DNA from: Halovivax sp.
GTDB lineage: Archaea > Halobacteriota > Halobacteria > Halobacteriales > Natrialbaceae
NCBI GenBank assembly: GCA_007135505.1
Contig: SLIS01000231.1
Coordinates: 1-5,904, forward strand
Length of the DNA stretch: 5,904 bases
Reading direction: 5' to 3'
Shown here: piece after piece, positions 1 through 5,746 of the stretch
How the letters are laid out: the number at the start of each line of letters is the position of its first letter
Numbering within the stretch: position 1 is the stretch's first letter
Translations under genes and position numbers: made by a program
The notes under the pieces: generated by a model
What the model saw: only the letters and a program-made list of their open reading frames with translations
The model's database searches: none
What the model was told of the DNA's origin: nothing

Positions 1-219
1 GAACCGATCCGCGAGGCCGTGGCGGCCGCCGAGGGTGATCGAGCCGGCGAGTCGCCCTCGGGCGCGGACGACCGATCGACCGAGCCGGACGAGGAGGCCG
101 TCGCCATCCCCGACGGCCCCGCATCGGGACAGTCGGCGCTCCGGCTCGGTGCCGGGGCCGCGGCGCTGTTCGTCGCACTCTACGTGGCTATTCGGTGGCT
201 CACCGACGACGAACTGTAA
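1..219 (+). CDS. 3' end of a gene for a C-terminally membrane-anchored protein (partial)
   Basis: This is the last 72 codons of a gene that enters the window from the left, ending in TAA at 217-219. The frame is already open at base 1 (reading EPIREAVAAAEG), so the GTG at 19 is probably not its start. The visible part is an Ala/Glu/Asp-rich, probably disordered stretch (about 45 residues), then one hydrophobic segment of about 20 residues (LGAGAAALFVALYVAIRW), then a short acidic end, TDDEL. This looks like a tail anchor or the last helix of a membrane protein. The gene converges with rnhA, leaving a gap of 54 bases. I do not recognise the family from this fragment; the upstream sequence would be needed to name it. 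Confidence 0.55.
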   Translation, partial: EPIREAVAAAEGDRAGESPSGADDRSTEPDEEAVAIPDGPASGQSALRLGAGAAALFVALYVAIRWLTDDEL

Positions 220-273
220 TCGACTGTCCTAATCTGCCACACCGTGTTCCCCGACCGATTGTTCCTGACCGGC

Positions 274-864
274 CTACGCGTCGAGCGCTTCGTTCGCAAG
301 CTCGTCGGCGCGTTCGTTGACCGCCCGGGGGACGTGTTCGATGGTCCACTCGTCGAACCCGGAGAGGAGTTCGCGGACGGTGACACGCTTCTCGCGGAGG
401 TCGGGATCGTTCGTGTCGTACTCGCCGCGGACCTGCTTGACGATCAACTCGGCGTCGCCACGGCAGTGAAGTTCGTCGAACCCGTACTCACGTGCGGCCT
501 CGAGTGCGGCGATCAGGGCCTCGTACTCGGCCTGGTTGTTCGTCGCTCGGCCGATGCGATCGCTCCCCTCGGCGACGATACCGTCGCTCGATACGAGGAC
601 CCAGCCGACCGCGGCGGGACCGGGATTGCCGCGCGCCGCGCCGTCCCAGTAGAGGTGTACTCGCCCGCCGCCGTCGCGAAGGATGGCTTCGATGTCGCTC
701 GGGTGGCCGCCCTGGACGACCACCTTGTCGTCGTAGGCGACCGCCGTCGCGTCACCGTGTGACGCGCGCCACCGCTCGTGGTCGGTGTTTCCGGACTCGA
801 CCGACACGCCGGCGCCTTCGAGCCGTTCGCGGGCCGCTTCGACGTCGCACTCGATGACCGGCAT
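274..864 (-). CDS. rnhA: Ribonuclease HI (type 1 RNase H), haloarchaeal form with N-terminal extension
   Basis: A 196-residue RNase HI, which cuts the RNA strand of RNA:DNA hybrids (R-loops, primers, misincorporated ribonucleotides). The catalytic domain covers about residues 69-196 and shows the four acidic metal-binding residues: D74 (YWDGAARGNPGP), E113 (TNNQAEYEAL), D137 (CRGDAELIVKQ) and D187 (NERADELANEAL). Residues 1-66 form an extra module containing AVAYDDKVVVQGG; a similar extension is known in the Halobacterium enzyme. The ATG at 864 is chosen because a TATA-like box at 888-893 lies 26 bases upstream, fitting a leaderless transcript; the reading frame stays open upstream to 987 but would run through this promoter. 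The gene ends in TAG. It is divergent from tfb, an arrangement I recall from Halobacterium (VNG0255C beside tfbG). The family call is very secure. Confidence 0.95.
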   Translation of the reverse strand: MPVIECDVEAARERLEGAGVSVESGNTDHERWRASHGDATAVAYDDKVVVQGGHPSDIEAILRDGGGRVHLYWDGAARGNPGPAAVGWVLVSSDGIVAEGSDRIGRATNNQAEYEALIAALEAAREYGFDELHCRGDAELIVKQVRGEYDTNDPDLREKRVTVRELLSGFDEWTIEHVPRAVNERADELANEALDA

Positions 865-887
865 CGGTCCACAGGAGTGGTATCGTC

Positions 888-893
888 GATAAA
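888..893 (-). promoter_or_regulatory. TATA box of rnhA
   Basis: TTTATC read on the minus strand, centred about 26 bases before the rnhA ATG at 864. Archaeal transcription starts about 25-27 bases after the box centre, so the mRNA would begin at or next to the start codon (leaderless). The same hexamer at the same spacing precedes the small gene starting at 4248. The assignment rests on position and motif only. Confidence 0.6.
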
Positions 894-990
894 GCCCTTC
901 TGGTTTCGTGCTGAAATTCATGAACGAACGGCCGCAAATTACCCGAATGCGGGGATTCGACGGGTTCCGAGACGAAACCTGGCGCAAGTC

Positions 991-996
991 TTATAT
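991..996 (+). promoter_or_regulatory. TATA box of tfb
   Basis: TTATAT, centred about 31 bases before the tfb ATG at 1025, which predicts a leader of about five bases or none. The same hexamer precedes the AI-2E-family gene at the far end of the window. A second TATA-like sequence (TATAAAAG, 1013-1020) follows but is too close to the ATG to drive full-length tfb mRNA. Confidence 0.65.
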
Positions 997-1024
997 GCTG
1001 GGAAGATACTACTATAAAAGTGCG

Positions 1025-1987
1025 ATGACACGGTCCACCCGCCAGCGGGAGCGCACGCGCGAGACGGTCGAGGACGATGAACAAGAGGGAGTCAGAGCCT
1101 GTCCGGAGTGTGAGTCTGACAATCTGGTGAAGGACTCTGATCGAGGGGAGCTCATCTGCGAGGAATGCGGACTCGTCGTCGAGGAGGAAAAGATCGATCC
1201 GGGGCCGGAGTGGCGCGCGTTCAACCACCAGGAACGCCAGGAGAAATCCCGTGTCGGGGCGCCGACGACCCAGACGATGCACGACAAGGGACTGACCACG
1301 ACGATCGACTGGAAGGACAAGGACGCCTACGGCCGCTCTATTTCGTCGAAAAAGCGCAGCCAGATGCATCGGCTGCGCAAGTGGCAGGAACGCATTCGGA
1401 CCAAGGACGCGGGTGAACGAAACCTGCAGTTCGCACTGAGCGAGATCGATCGGATGGCCTCGGCGCTCGGGGTCCCCCGCTCGGTACGGGAGGTCGCTTC
1501 CGTCATCTATCGACGCGCGCTCAAAGAAGACCTCATTCGCGGCCGTTCGATCGAGGGCGTCTCGACGTCCGCACTGTACGCTGCCTGTCGGAAGGAAGGC
1601 ATTCCGCGCAGTCTCGAGGAAATCTCCGAGGTATCTCGGGTCGAGCGAAAGGAGATCGGGCGAACGTATCGCTACATCTCCCAGGAACTCGGCCTCGAGA
1701 TGAAACCCGTCGACCCGAAGAAGTACGTCCCCCGCTTTTGCTCCGAACTCGAACTCTCCGAAGAGGTCCAGACCAAGGCCAACGAGATCATCGAGAAGAC
1801 CGCCGAGGAGGGACTGCTCTCCGGAAAGTCCCCCACCGGCTACGCCGCCGCAGCCATCTACGCAGCGTCGCTGCTCTGTAACGAGAAGAAGACCCAGCGA
1901 GAGGTAGCCGACGTCGCTCAGGTGACCGAGGTGACGATCCGGAACCGGTATCAAGAGCAGATCGAAGCGATGGGCATCCACGGCTAG
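1025..1987 (+). CDS. tfb: Transcription initiation factor IIB (TFB)
   Basis: A 320-residue archaeal TFB, which binds the TBP-TATA complex and the BRE and recruits RNA polymerase. Domains in order: a basic N-terminal tail; a zinc ribbon with C26-x2-C29-x15-C45-x2-C48; the conserved PEWRAF (61-66) and SRVGAP (75-80) motifs leading into the B-reader/linker, with GLTTTIDW (89-96); the first cyclin fold at about 130-222; and the second at about 230-315, ending in the BRE-reading helix-turn-helix ([20 protein letters not shown], 290-309). Length and all core motifs are normal for the family. The ATG at 1025 fits the TATA box at 991-996; earlier in-frame starts lie inside the promoter. The stop is TAG. 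Haloarchaea carry several TFBs; the position next to rnhA suggests the tfbG-type locus of Halobacterium, which is my inference from memory of that genome. Confidence 0.97.
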   Translation: MTRSTRQRERTRETVEDDEQEGVRACPECESDNLVKDSDRGELICEECGLVVEEEKIDPGPEWRAFNHQERQEKSRVGAPTTQTMHDKGLTTTIDWKDKDAYGRSISSKKRSQMHRLRKWQERIRTKDAGERNLQFALSEIDRMASALGVPRSVREVASVIYRRALKEDLIRGRSIEGVSTSALYAACRKEGIPRSLEEISEVSRVERKEIGRTYRYISQELGLEMKPVDPKKYVPRFCSELELSEEVQTKANEIIEKTAEEGLLSGKSPTGYAAAAIYAASLLCNEKKTQREVADVAQVTEVTIRNRYQEQIEAMGIHG

Positions 1988-2052
1988 GGACTTCCCGCCG
2001 CTTCGCTCGATACGCGGACACAGCGACCGCCTCGACCGGCTGGCAACGGCGC

Positions 2053-2071
2053 CCGGTCGATAATTGACCGG
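2053..2071. terminator. Hairpin after tfb (possible terminator)
   Basis: CCGGTC (2053-2058) pairs with GACCGG (2066-2071) around an A+T-rich 7-base loop that can add a G-T and an A-T pair. It lies 65 bases after the tfb stop, in the gap between two convergent genes. Archaeal termination relies mainly on T-runs, and none follows directly, so this may be only a symmetric sequence. Confidence 0.3.
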
Positions 2072-2101
2072 CACGGCCCCACTCTAGCGCCGACTCGCGG
2101 C

Positions 2102-2120
2102 AGCCGACCGGTTTTCGGCT
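2102..2120. terminator. Hairpin between convergent genes (possible terminator)
   Basis: A perfect 6-base stem, AGCCGA (2102-2107) with TCGGCT (2115-2120), and a 7-base loop, CCGGTTT. It begins 14 bases after the stop of the minus-strand lipoprotein gene and carries a four-T run at 2112-2115 on the plus strand, so it could end transcripts from either side. There is no direct evidence of function. Confidence 0.35.
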
Positions 2121-2134
2121 CCGTTGCGCTCTAC

Positions 2135-2764
2135 TCAGTCGTCGTCGGTTTCGTCGTCACCGTTTTCGTCAGCGTCGGTTTCATCGTTCCCGTTTTCGTC
2201 AGCGTCGTCATCGGCGTCGTCCTGCGGGAAGGGCGCGTCGTCGTCCGGGTCGTGTTCCCCGTCGCCGTTTTCGACCGTGATAGAAATCTCGTCGGTCATG
2301 TCGAACGCGGTGTGAGAGCCGTCGCCGGGCTGGGCGATCAGGTCGTACTCGCCGGCCGAGAGGTCGAGTTCCGTTTCCGTCTCGCCGTGGTTCAGGTGGA
2401 GGTATCCCGGGCCGTCCGGAATGACGTCGCCCGGCTCGACGGGATCCCTGTCGATCAAAATGTGGTGGTGGCCGGTGTCGTCCGCGAGTTCACCCTCCTC
2501 GCCGCCGGTCACGTCGAAGTCCGTCGTCTCCAGTTCGACCGTGAACGGGCTCTCGACGGTATCGCAGTCTTCCGGTTCGACGAACTCGACGCTACCCGCC
2601 GGGTTCTCGTGGTCGATGTCGACACCGGTGTCGTCGGCCGGTGCGCCGTTCTCCTCGTCGGGTTCCGGACCCTCCCCGTCCTCGGGGTTGATGCAGCCGG
2701 CAAGCGCACCGATTCCGAGCGTCCCACCGGCCACGATTACGTGTCTCCGCGCTGGGTCTCTCAT
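2135..2764 (-). CDS. Tat-exported DUF4399-type lipoprotein with acidic repeat tail
   Basis: A 209-residue secreted lipoprotein. The N-terminus has a twin-arginine signal (R6-R7 in ARRHVIVAGG), a hydrophobic stretch and a lipobox, LAGC, with Cys24 as the lipidated residue, so the protein should sit on the outer face of the membrane. After an acidic linker (25-55), residues about 57-166 form a beta-rich domain with GHHHILID (98-105), YLHLNHGETET (121-131), LSAGEYDL (135-142) and H151. This matches my memory of DUF4399, whose function is unknown; the clustered histidines suggest metal binding, which is inference. Residues 182-209 are almost only Asp, Glu, Asn, Ala and Thr, made of a repeated DADENGxDET unit. 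The ATG at 2764 is required for the signal peptide. A weak TATA-like CTTTTC (2789-2794) lies 27 bases upstream. It is divergent from nreA. Confidence 0.85.
   Translation of the reverse strand: MRDPARRHVIVAGGTLGIGALAGCINPEDGEGPEPDEENGAPADDTGVDIDHENPAGSVEFVEPEDCDTVESPFTVELETTDFDVTGGEEGELADDTGHHHILIDRDPVEPGDVIPDGPGYLHLNHGETETELDLSAGEYDLIAQPGDGSHTAFDMTDEISITVENGDGEHDPDDDAPFPQDDADDDADENGNDETDADENGDDETDDD
2144..2203 (-). repeat. Two tandem 30-base repeats inside the lipoprotein gene
   Basis: Copies at 2144-2173 and 2174-2203 match at 27 of 30 positions and encode the DADENG(N/D)DET repeat of the acidic tail. The period is a whole number of codons, so copy number can change without shifting the frame. 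It probably arose by slippage or unequal recombination. Confidence 0.8.
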
Positions 2765-2873
2765 CGGCCCGCCTACACTCGTGCGGGGGAAAAGTGTCGA
2801 GCGGGCACATGCGAGGGGTCCGTCGCTCGCGCGAAGTCAACATTCAACACCGCTGGGCCCGTAGCCGCGGTCG

Positions 2874-3707
2874 ATGCGCCTCGACGAGTACATCGAGGAC
2901 CTCGAACCCGACGAGGAGGCGATGCGCCGCCGACTCGCGAAGGAGAAGTCCTACGCGATCACGGAGTACGTGAGCGACGTCGAGCGGCGGTTCGACGACG
3001 CGATCAGCGGCGACGCCATCGTCGGCTCGACCGCGCCCTCGATCTTCGTGGGGCGATCGACCTATCCGGACGTGCCCGTCGGCCTCCTCTCGCCGGTCGG
3101 TGACGAGGACCGAGCGACCGACTACGTGACCGACGGTGACTGGTACCAGCACGGGTACGGCATCGACGACGTCCTCCAGCGTCGGACCGGCCTGTTGAAC
3201 TCGAGCAAGAAGGCGAACGTGGACGCCCCGAGCGTCGCCTCCCGGCTCGCGCCGTCGGTCCACGACGTCTGGGACGGGTTCGTCGGCGTCCAGCGAGAGG
3301 TCGCAATCGCCGATCGGCCGGTCGACCTGGAGATCGGCCTCGAGGGCAAACCGGACCTGGGCCTGGACGTCGGAACCGACGTCGCCACGCCGCGTGGCCC
3401 TCGCGCGAACGCTCGCGACGCGGAACTCAGGGAGAACCCGCACGTCCCCAGACAGGTCGAGAAGACCCTGGAGGACGACGACTGGCAGGCCCAGGGGGCG
3501 ATGACCTACCTCTACCGGCGCGGATTCGACGTCTACGAGATCAACTCCATCCTCTCGGCCGGCGCGCTGGGGCGGGCCGAGAACCGTCGTCTCGTTCCGA
3601 CGCGCTGGTCGATCACGGCCGTCGACGACGCCGTCGGCGAGTACCTGCGTGGGCGCATTCGTAACAATCCGAGCGTCGACGAGGTGCAGGTCTGGATGAA
3701 CGAGTAG
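2874..3707 (+). CDS. nreA: N-terminal part of NreA, as translated up to the TAG
   Basis: With ordinary translation, the ATG at 2874 gives 277 residues ending VQVWMNE. This contains essentially the whole Nre N-terminal domain (DUF650 in older naming) and stops near the boundary with the C-terminal domain, so a folded fragment is conceivable. It would lack the C-terminal PIP-like motif and so the expected PCNA contact. No convincing TATA box precedes it; an AT-richer patch at about 2837-2847 is at roughly the right distance. Confidence 0.7.
   Translation: MRLDEYIEDLEPDEEAMRRRLAKEKSYAITEYVSDVERRFDDAISGDAIVGSTAPSIFVGRSTYPDVPVGLLSPVGDEDRATDYVTDGDWYQHGYGIDDVLQRRTGLLNSSKKANVDAPSVASRLAPSVHDVWDGFVGVQREVAIADRPVDLEIGLEGKPDLGLDVGTDVATPRGPRANARDAELRENPHVPRQVEKTLEDDDWQAQGAMTYLYRRGFDVYEINSILSAGALGRAENRRLVPTRWSITAVDDAVGEYLRGRIRNNPSVDEVQVWMNE
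3705..3707 (+). other. In-frame amber codon (TAG) in nreA
   Basis: The codon lies between GAG and GTC in a context reading NE-stop-VGNRYWVILAP. Two other genes here, rnhA and tfb, end in TAG at natural protein ends, and rnhA has a second in-frame TAG 14 codons later. This argues that TAG is a normal stop in this genome and not a recoded sense codon. Confidence 0.9.
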
Positions 3708-4178
3708 GTCGGCAACCGCTACTGGGTGATCCTCGCGCCGGGAAGCTGGGAGTTCGAACTCGTCGAGATGAAGGCGCCGGGGAGCGTCTGGAATCCGGAA
3801 CCGGGCGGTCAGATCTGGATGGGCAGTGCGAGCGAGGGCTACGAGGGCCGATCGAGCTACGTCGAGGAGACGGCCGGCGCCTACTACGCCTCGCGACTCG
3901 GCGTTCTCGAACGCCTCGAATCGATCGGCCGACAGGCGAAGTGTCTGGTCCTTCGCGAGGTCTCCGACGAGTACTGGGCCCCGGTCGGCGTCTGGCAGGT
4001 CCGCGAGAGCGTTCGGAACGCCTTCGAGGGCGAGTTCGGCACGGCCGAGACGTTCCACGAGGCCGTCGCAACCGTGACCGAGCAGCTCCCGGTCTCGCTC
4101 GCCCGGTTGCAACGGAAGTCGGAACTCGCCGCCGGCCTCCAGTCGAACCTCGCCGCGTTCGCCAGGGGACGCGACTGA
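3708..4178 (+). CDS. nreA: C-terminal part of NreA after the TAG
   Basis: This is 156 sense codons plus TGA in the same frame as the part before the TAG, holding the Nre C-terminal domain (DUF651 in older naming) and the PIP-like tail. The first possible start is GTG at 3726, inside the conserved NRYWVIL strand, with no purine-rich ribosome binding site before it and no TATA box at the right distance. Independent translation is therefore unlikely. The segment has gained no further stops or frameshifts, so any inactivation must be recent. Confidence 0.55.
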   Translation, partial: VGNRYWVILAPGSWEFELVEMKAPGSVWNPEPGGQIWMGSASEGYEGRSSYVEETAGAYYASRLGVLERLESIGRQAKCLVLREVSDEYWAPVGVWQVRESVRNAFEGEFGTAETFHEAVATVTEQLPVSLARLQRKSELAAGLQSNLAAFARGRD

Positions 4179-4219
4179 TCCGGTCACGCCGGTACGACGC
4201 ACCCCGAAGGCGAACGGAC

Positions 4220-4225
4220 TTTATC
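4220..4225 (+). promoter_or_regulatory. TATA box of the small membrane-protein gene
   Basis: TTTATC centred about 26 bases before the GTG at 4248, the same hexamer and spacing as rnhA. It predicts a leaderless transcript and supports both the GTG start and the view that this gene is not only read through from nreA. Confidence 0.6.
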
Positions 4226-4247
4226 CGGGTGGCCCCTCTGGTCGGCC

Positions 4248-4502
4248 GTGCTCGAACTCCTGTTGCTCATCGGGATCCTGATCGCCGTCCCCGTGCTCGT
4301 GGTGACGGTCCTCGCCGGCGCGGCGGCGTGGGTCCGTGCGAACGCCGAGCGCGAGCTGGAAGCGATGGAAGAGGCGGGCGAACTCGAGGAAGACGGTGAT
4401 CGGCCGGACCCGGATTCGGCGGGACCGGGCGACGGAATCGATGCCGACCCGACCCGGGACGGGGACGACGATCGCACGGACGACACCGATCCCGACGCCT
4501 GA
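4248..4502 (+). CDS. Small single-helix membrane protein with acidic tail (function unknown)
   Basis: An 84-residue protein. Residues 1-29 are strongly hydrophobic (LELLLLIGILIAVPVLVVTV and on to AAAW), forming one membrane helix or an uncleaved signal anchor. Residues 30-48 could be a charged amphipathic helix (RANAERELEAMEEAGELEED). The remainder is an Asp/Gly/Pro-rich, disordered acidic tail. The start is GTG, chosen because the TATA box at 4220-4225 sits 26 bases upstream and the hydrophobic segment begins immediately. It follows nreA on the same strand after 69 bases and converges with the AI-2E-family gene. Its TGA stop lies inside the first unit of the 26-base repeat array. I do not recognise a family. 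Confidence 0.65.
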   Translation: MLELLLLIGILIAVPVLVVTVLAGAAAWVRANAERELEAMEEAGELEEDGDRPDPDSAGPGDGIDADPTRDGDDDRTDDTDPDA

Positions 4503-4622
4503 GCGGTCCGTTCCGTATCCCACGCCCGAACAGTCCGTTTCGCCTCGACGCCCGAACAGTTCGTTCTATCCCGGCGCCCGAACAGGCTCCCGTCCCGACG
4601 CCCGAGCGGGTCCCCTCACTCG
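4494..4622. repeat. Five imperfect ~26-base direct repeats in a convergent gap
   Basis: Units begin at about 4495, 4522, 4548, 4574 and 4598 (steps of 27, 26, 26 and 24). The middle three share the exact core CGCCCGAACAG; the outer two have CGCCTGAGCGG and CGCCCGAGCGG. The second half of each unit (TCCGTT-like, then pyrimidine-rich) is less conserved. The period is not a multiple of three, so this is unlikely to be coding. The array runs from the last codons of the small membrane-protein gene through the stop of the AI-2E-family gene. There are no unique spacers, so it is not CRISPR. Confidence 0.75.
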
Positions 4623-5683
4623 GCTCGCTGTGGTGGGGCCGCCCGTTCGGGTCGAGCGAGCTCGTTCCAGTTCTCGGCGAAGACGGTGAGGCTCGCCTTG
4701 AAGACCGCTAGCAGGACCGGACCGAGAAAGAGCCCGAGGATCCCGAGCAAGTAGATACCGCCGACGACGCCCACCAGCACCACCGCCGGGTGCAAGCCGG
4801 AGCCACGGTCGACGAAGATCGCTCTGAGGTAGTTGTCGACGACCGAGAGGACGGTGATGCCGTAGACGAGCAACAGGGTGGCGTACAGTACGTCACCGGT
4901 GAGAAGCAGGTAGCCGACGGCCGGCGCCCAGACGAGCCAGATGCCGACGACCGGCATGATCGAGACGACGATCATCACGACCGTCCAGAACGCGACGTTC
5001 GAGACGCCGACGAGGTAGAGGGCGATTCCGCCGAGGATGCCCTCGACGATGGCCACCCCGAGGTGGCTGTGGATGACGGCCCAGGTGACGTTCGAGATCT
5101 CGTCGAACAGCTCGCTCCGGACGTCCTCGCGAAGCGGGGTGACCCGCCGAATCCAGTCCAGAAACTGCTGGCCGTCGACAAGGAAGTAGTAGAGCAAGAA
5201 GGCGAGGATCATGAGCCCGAAGCTGGTGTGGATCGTCGTGTTGATCACGGAGACTAGCTCGGAGAGGACGAACTCCGAAGCGGTGTATCCGACGTCCTCA
5301 AGTCCGCTCTCGATCGCCTCCTCGATCTCGGTGACGCGGTCGGTCGACAGGCCGAGTTGGTCGATCAGGAACGATCGGCCCGACTCCTGGAGGGCCGCGA
5401 TGTCTCCCTCTTCGATGCGCTCGATGTACTCGAGCGCCGTCGAGAGGATGATGAGCGAGAGGACGATCATCGGCACGATCGCCATCAGAAACGCTGCCGC
5501 CGTCAGCGTCACTGCCGAGACGCGCGACCCGACTCGCGGAGCGAGGCGCCTGTGGACCGGATAGAGGAGGAAGGCGAGCAACGCGGCACCGAGGACGTAC
5601 TGGAGGAACGGCGCGACGAGGAGGAAGCCGACGGCCCCGAGCACTACCACCAGCAGCGCGAAGGTCCCGGTCCGGACGTCCAT
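4616..5683 (-). CDS. AI-2E/PerM (YdiK/TqsA-type) family membrane transporter
   Basis: A 355-residue membrane protein of the AI-2E transporter family. In bacteria, members export autoinducer-2 or act as Na+/H+ antiporters; the substrate in haloarchaea is unknown, so a quorum-sensing role should not be assumed. Hydrophobic segments lie at about 7-25, 27-42, 57-84, 150-169, 204-227, 230-252, 254-282 and 297-330, with a soluble region at about 85-148. Family signatures are SIMPVVGIWLVWAPA (241-255), VVDNYLRAIF (281-290), the following RGSGLHPAVVL, and LGILGLFLGPVLLAV (313-327). The ATG at 5683 is preferred because the TATA box at 5706-5711 is 25 bases upstream, predicting a leaderless mRNA. The ATG at 5707 overlaps that box, and longer starts (to 5857) would turn the upstream repeats into coding sequence. 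It stands alone on its strand. Confidence 0.93.
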   Translation of the reverse strand: MDVRTGTFALLVVVLGAVGFLLVAPFLQYVLGAALLAFLLYPVHRRLAPRVGSRVSAVTLTAAAFLMAIVPMIVLSLIILSTALEYIERIEEGDIAALQESGRSFLIDQLGLSTDRVTEIEEAIESGLEDVGYTASEFVLSELVSVINTTIHTSFGLMILAFLLYYFLVDGQQFLDWIRRVTPLREDVRSELFDEISNVTWAVIHSHLGVAIVEGILGGIALYLVGVSNVAFWTVVMIVVSIMPVVGIWLVWAPAVGYLLLTGDVLYATLLLVYGITVLSVVDNYLRAIFVDRGSGLHPAVVLVGVVGGIYLLGILGLFLGPVLLAVFKASLTVFAENWNELARPERAAPPQRAE

Positions 5684-5705
5684 AGATCGGTCTGTCGGCA
5701 GTTTC

Positions 5706-5711
5706 ATATAA
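5706..5711 (-). promoter_or_regulatory. TATA box of the AI-2E-family gene
   Basis: TTATAT on the minus strand (context AAGCTTATATG), centred about 25 bases before the ATG at 5683. It decides the start: the other nearby in-frame ATG at 5707 overlaps the box itself and could not be on an mRNA made from it. Confidence 0.65.
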
Positions 5712-5746
5712 GCTTTCACGTTCCGTCGCTCGACCGGGGATCGATA

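Larger units (their letters stand above)
865..1024. promoter_or_regulatory. Divergent rnhA/tfb promoter region
   Basis: A 160-base gap between two head-to-head genes, richer in A+T than its surroundings. It holds the rnhA TATA box near one end and the tfb TATA box near the other. Between them are two short symmetric sequences: the 8-base palindrome TTCATGAA at 917-924 and the inverted repeat CGAAT/ATTCG at 944-948 and 955-959. Either could be a regulator site, but symmetric pairs this short also occur by chance. The tfb frame is open through this region (from 908), but the residues do not resemble TFB and the stretch overlaps the promoters. Confidence 0.5.
2874..4178 (+). pseudogene. nreA: DNA repair protein NreA, interrupted by an in-frame TAG
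   Basis: Read through the TAG, this is a 434-codon gene for NreA, an archaeal repair protein that binds PCNA and has been linked to the response to DNA-damaging agents in Haloferax. The Nre N-terminal domain has APSIFVGRSTYPDVPVGLLSP (54-74, in two overlapping motifs) and LVPTRWSITAVDD (240-252). The C-terminal domain has GNRYWVILAPGSWEFELVE and APGSVWNP. The extreme C-terminus (Q423-SNLAAF-A) resembles a degenerate PCNA-interacting PIP box. I see no N-terminal cysteine zinc finger of the kind found in some other archaeal Nre proteins. Codon 278 is TAG; reading frame and codon usage continue unchanged after it. The family usually has Tyr here (EYxGN), and TAC to TAG is one base change. This could be a recent nonsense mutation, a sequencing error, or less likely readthrough. 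Confidence 0.88.

Noticed and set aside
244..762. A 172-codon plus-strand open frame over rnhA
   Set aside because: It is the antisense shadow of rnhA, which has all four catalytic acidic residues.
865..987. A 41-residue N-terminal extension of RNase HI
   Set aside because: The TATA-like box at 888-893 lies inside it and is correctly spaced for the ATG at 864.
908..1024. An N-terminal extension of TFB in the open frame upstream of 1025
   Set aside because: It contains the TATA boxes, does not resemble TFB, and the protein from 1025 already has the normal length and start.
752..2074. A 440-codon open frame on the minus strand covering tfb and the rnhA promoter
   Set aside because: It is antisense to a well-conserved tfb and crosses both promoters; nothing in the product resembles a known fold.
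3705..3707. TAG read as pyrrolysine
   Set aside because: rnhA and tfb end in TAG at their natural ends, rnhA has a second TAG soon after, NreA is not a known pyrrolysine protein, and pyrrolysine is not expected in Halobacteria.
2844..4202. A 452-codon open frame on the minus strand covering all of nreA
   Set aside because: It is antisense to an Nre gene with clear family motifs, its product is low-complexity Arg/Asp/Val/Leu-rich, and long antisense frames are expected in GC-rich haloarchaeal genes.
4494..4622. CRISPR array
   Set aside because: The units are contiguous and imperfect, with no unique spacers and no cas genes nearby.
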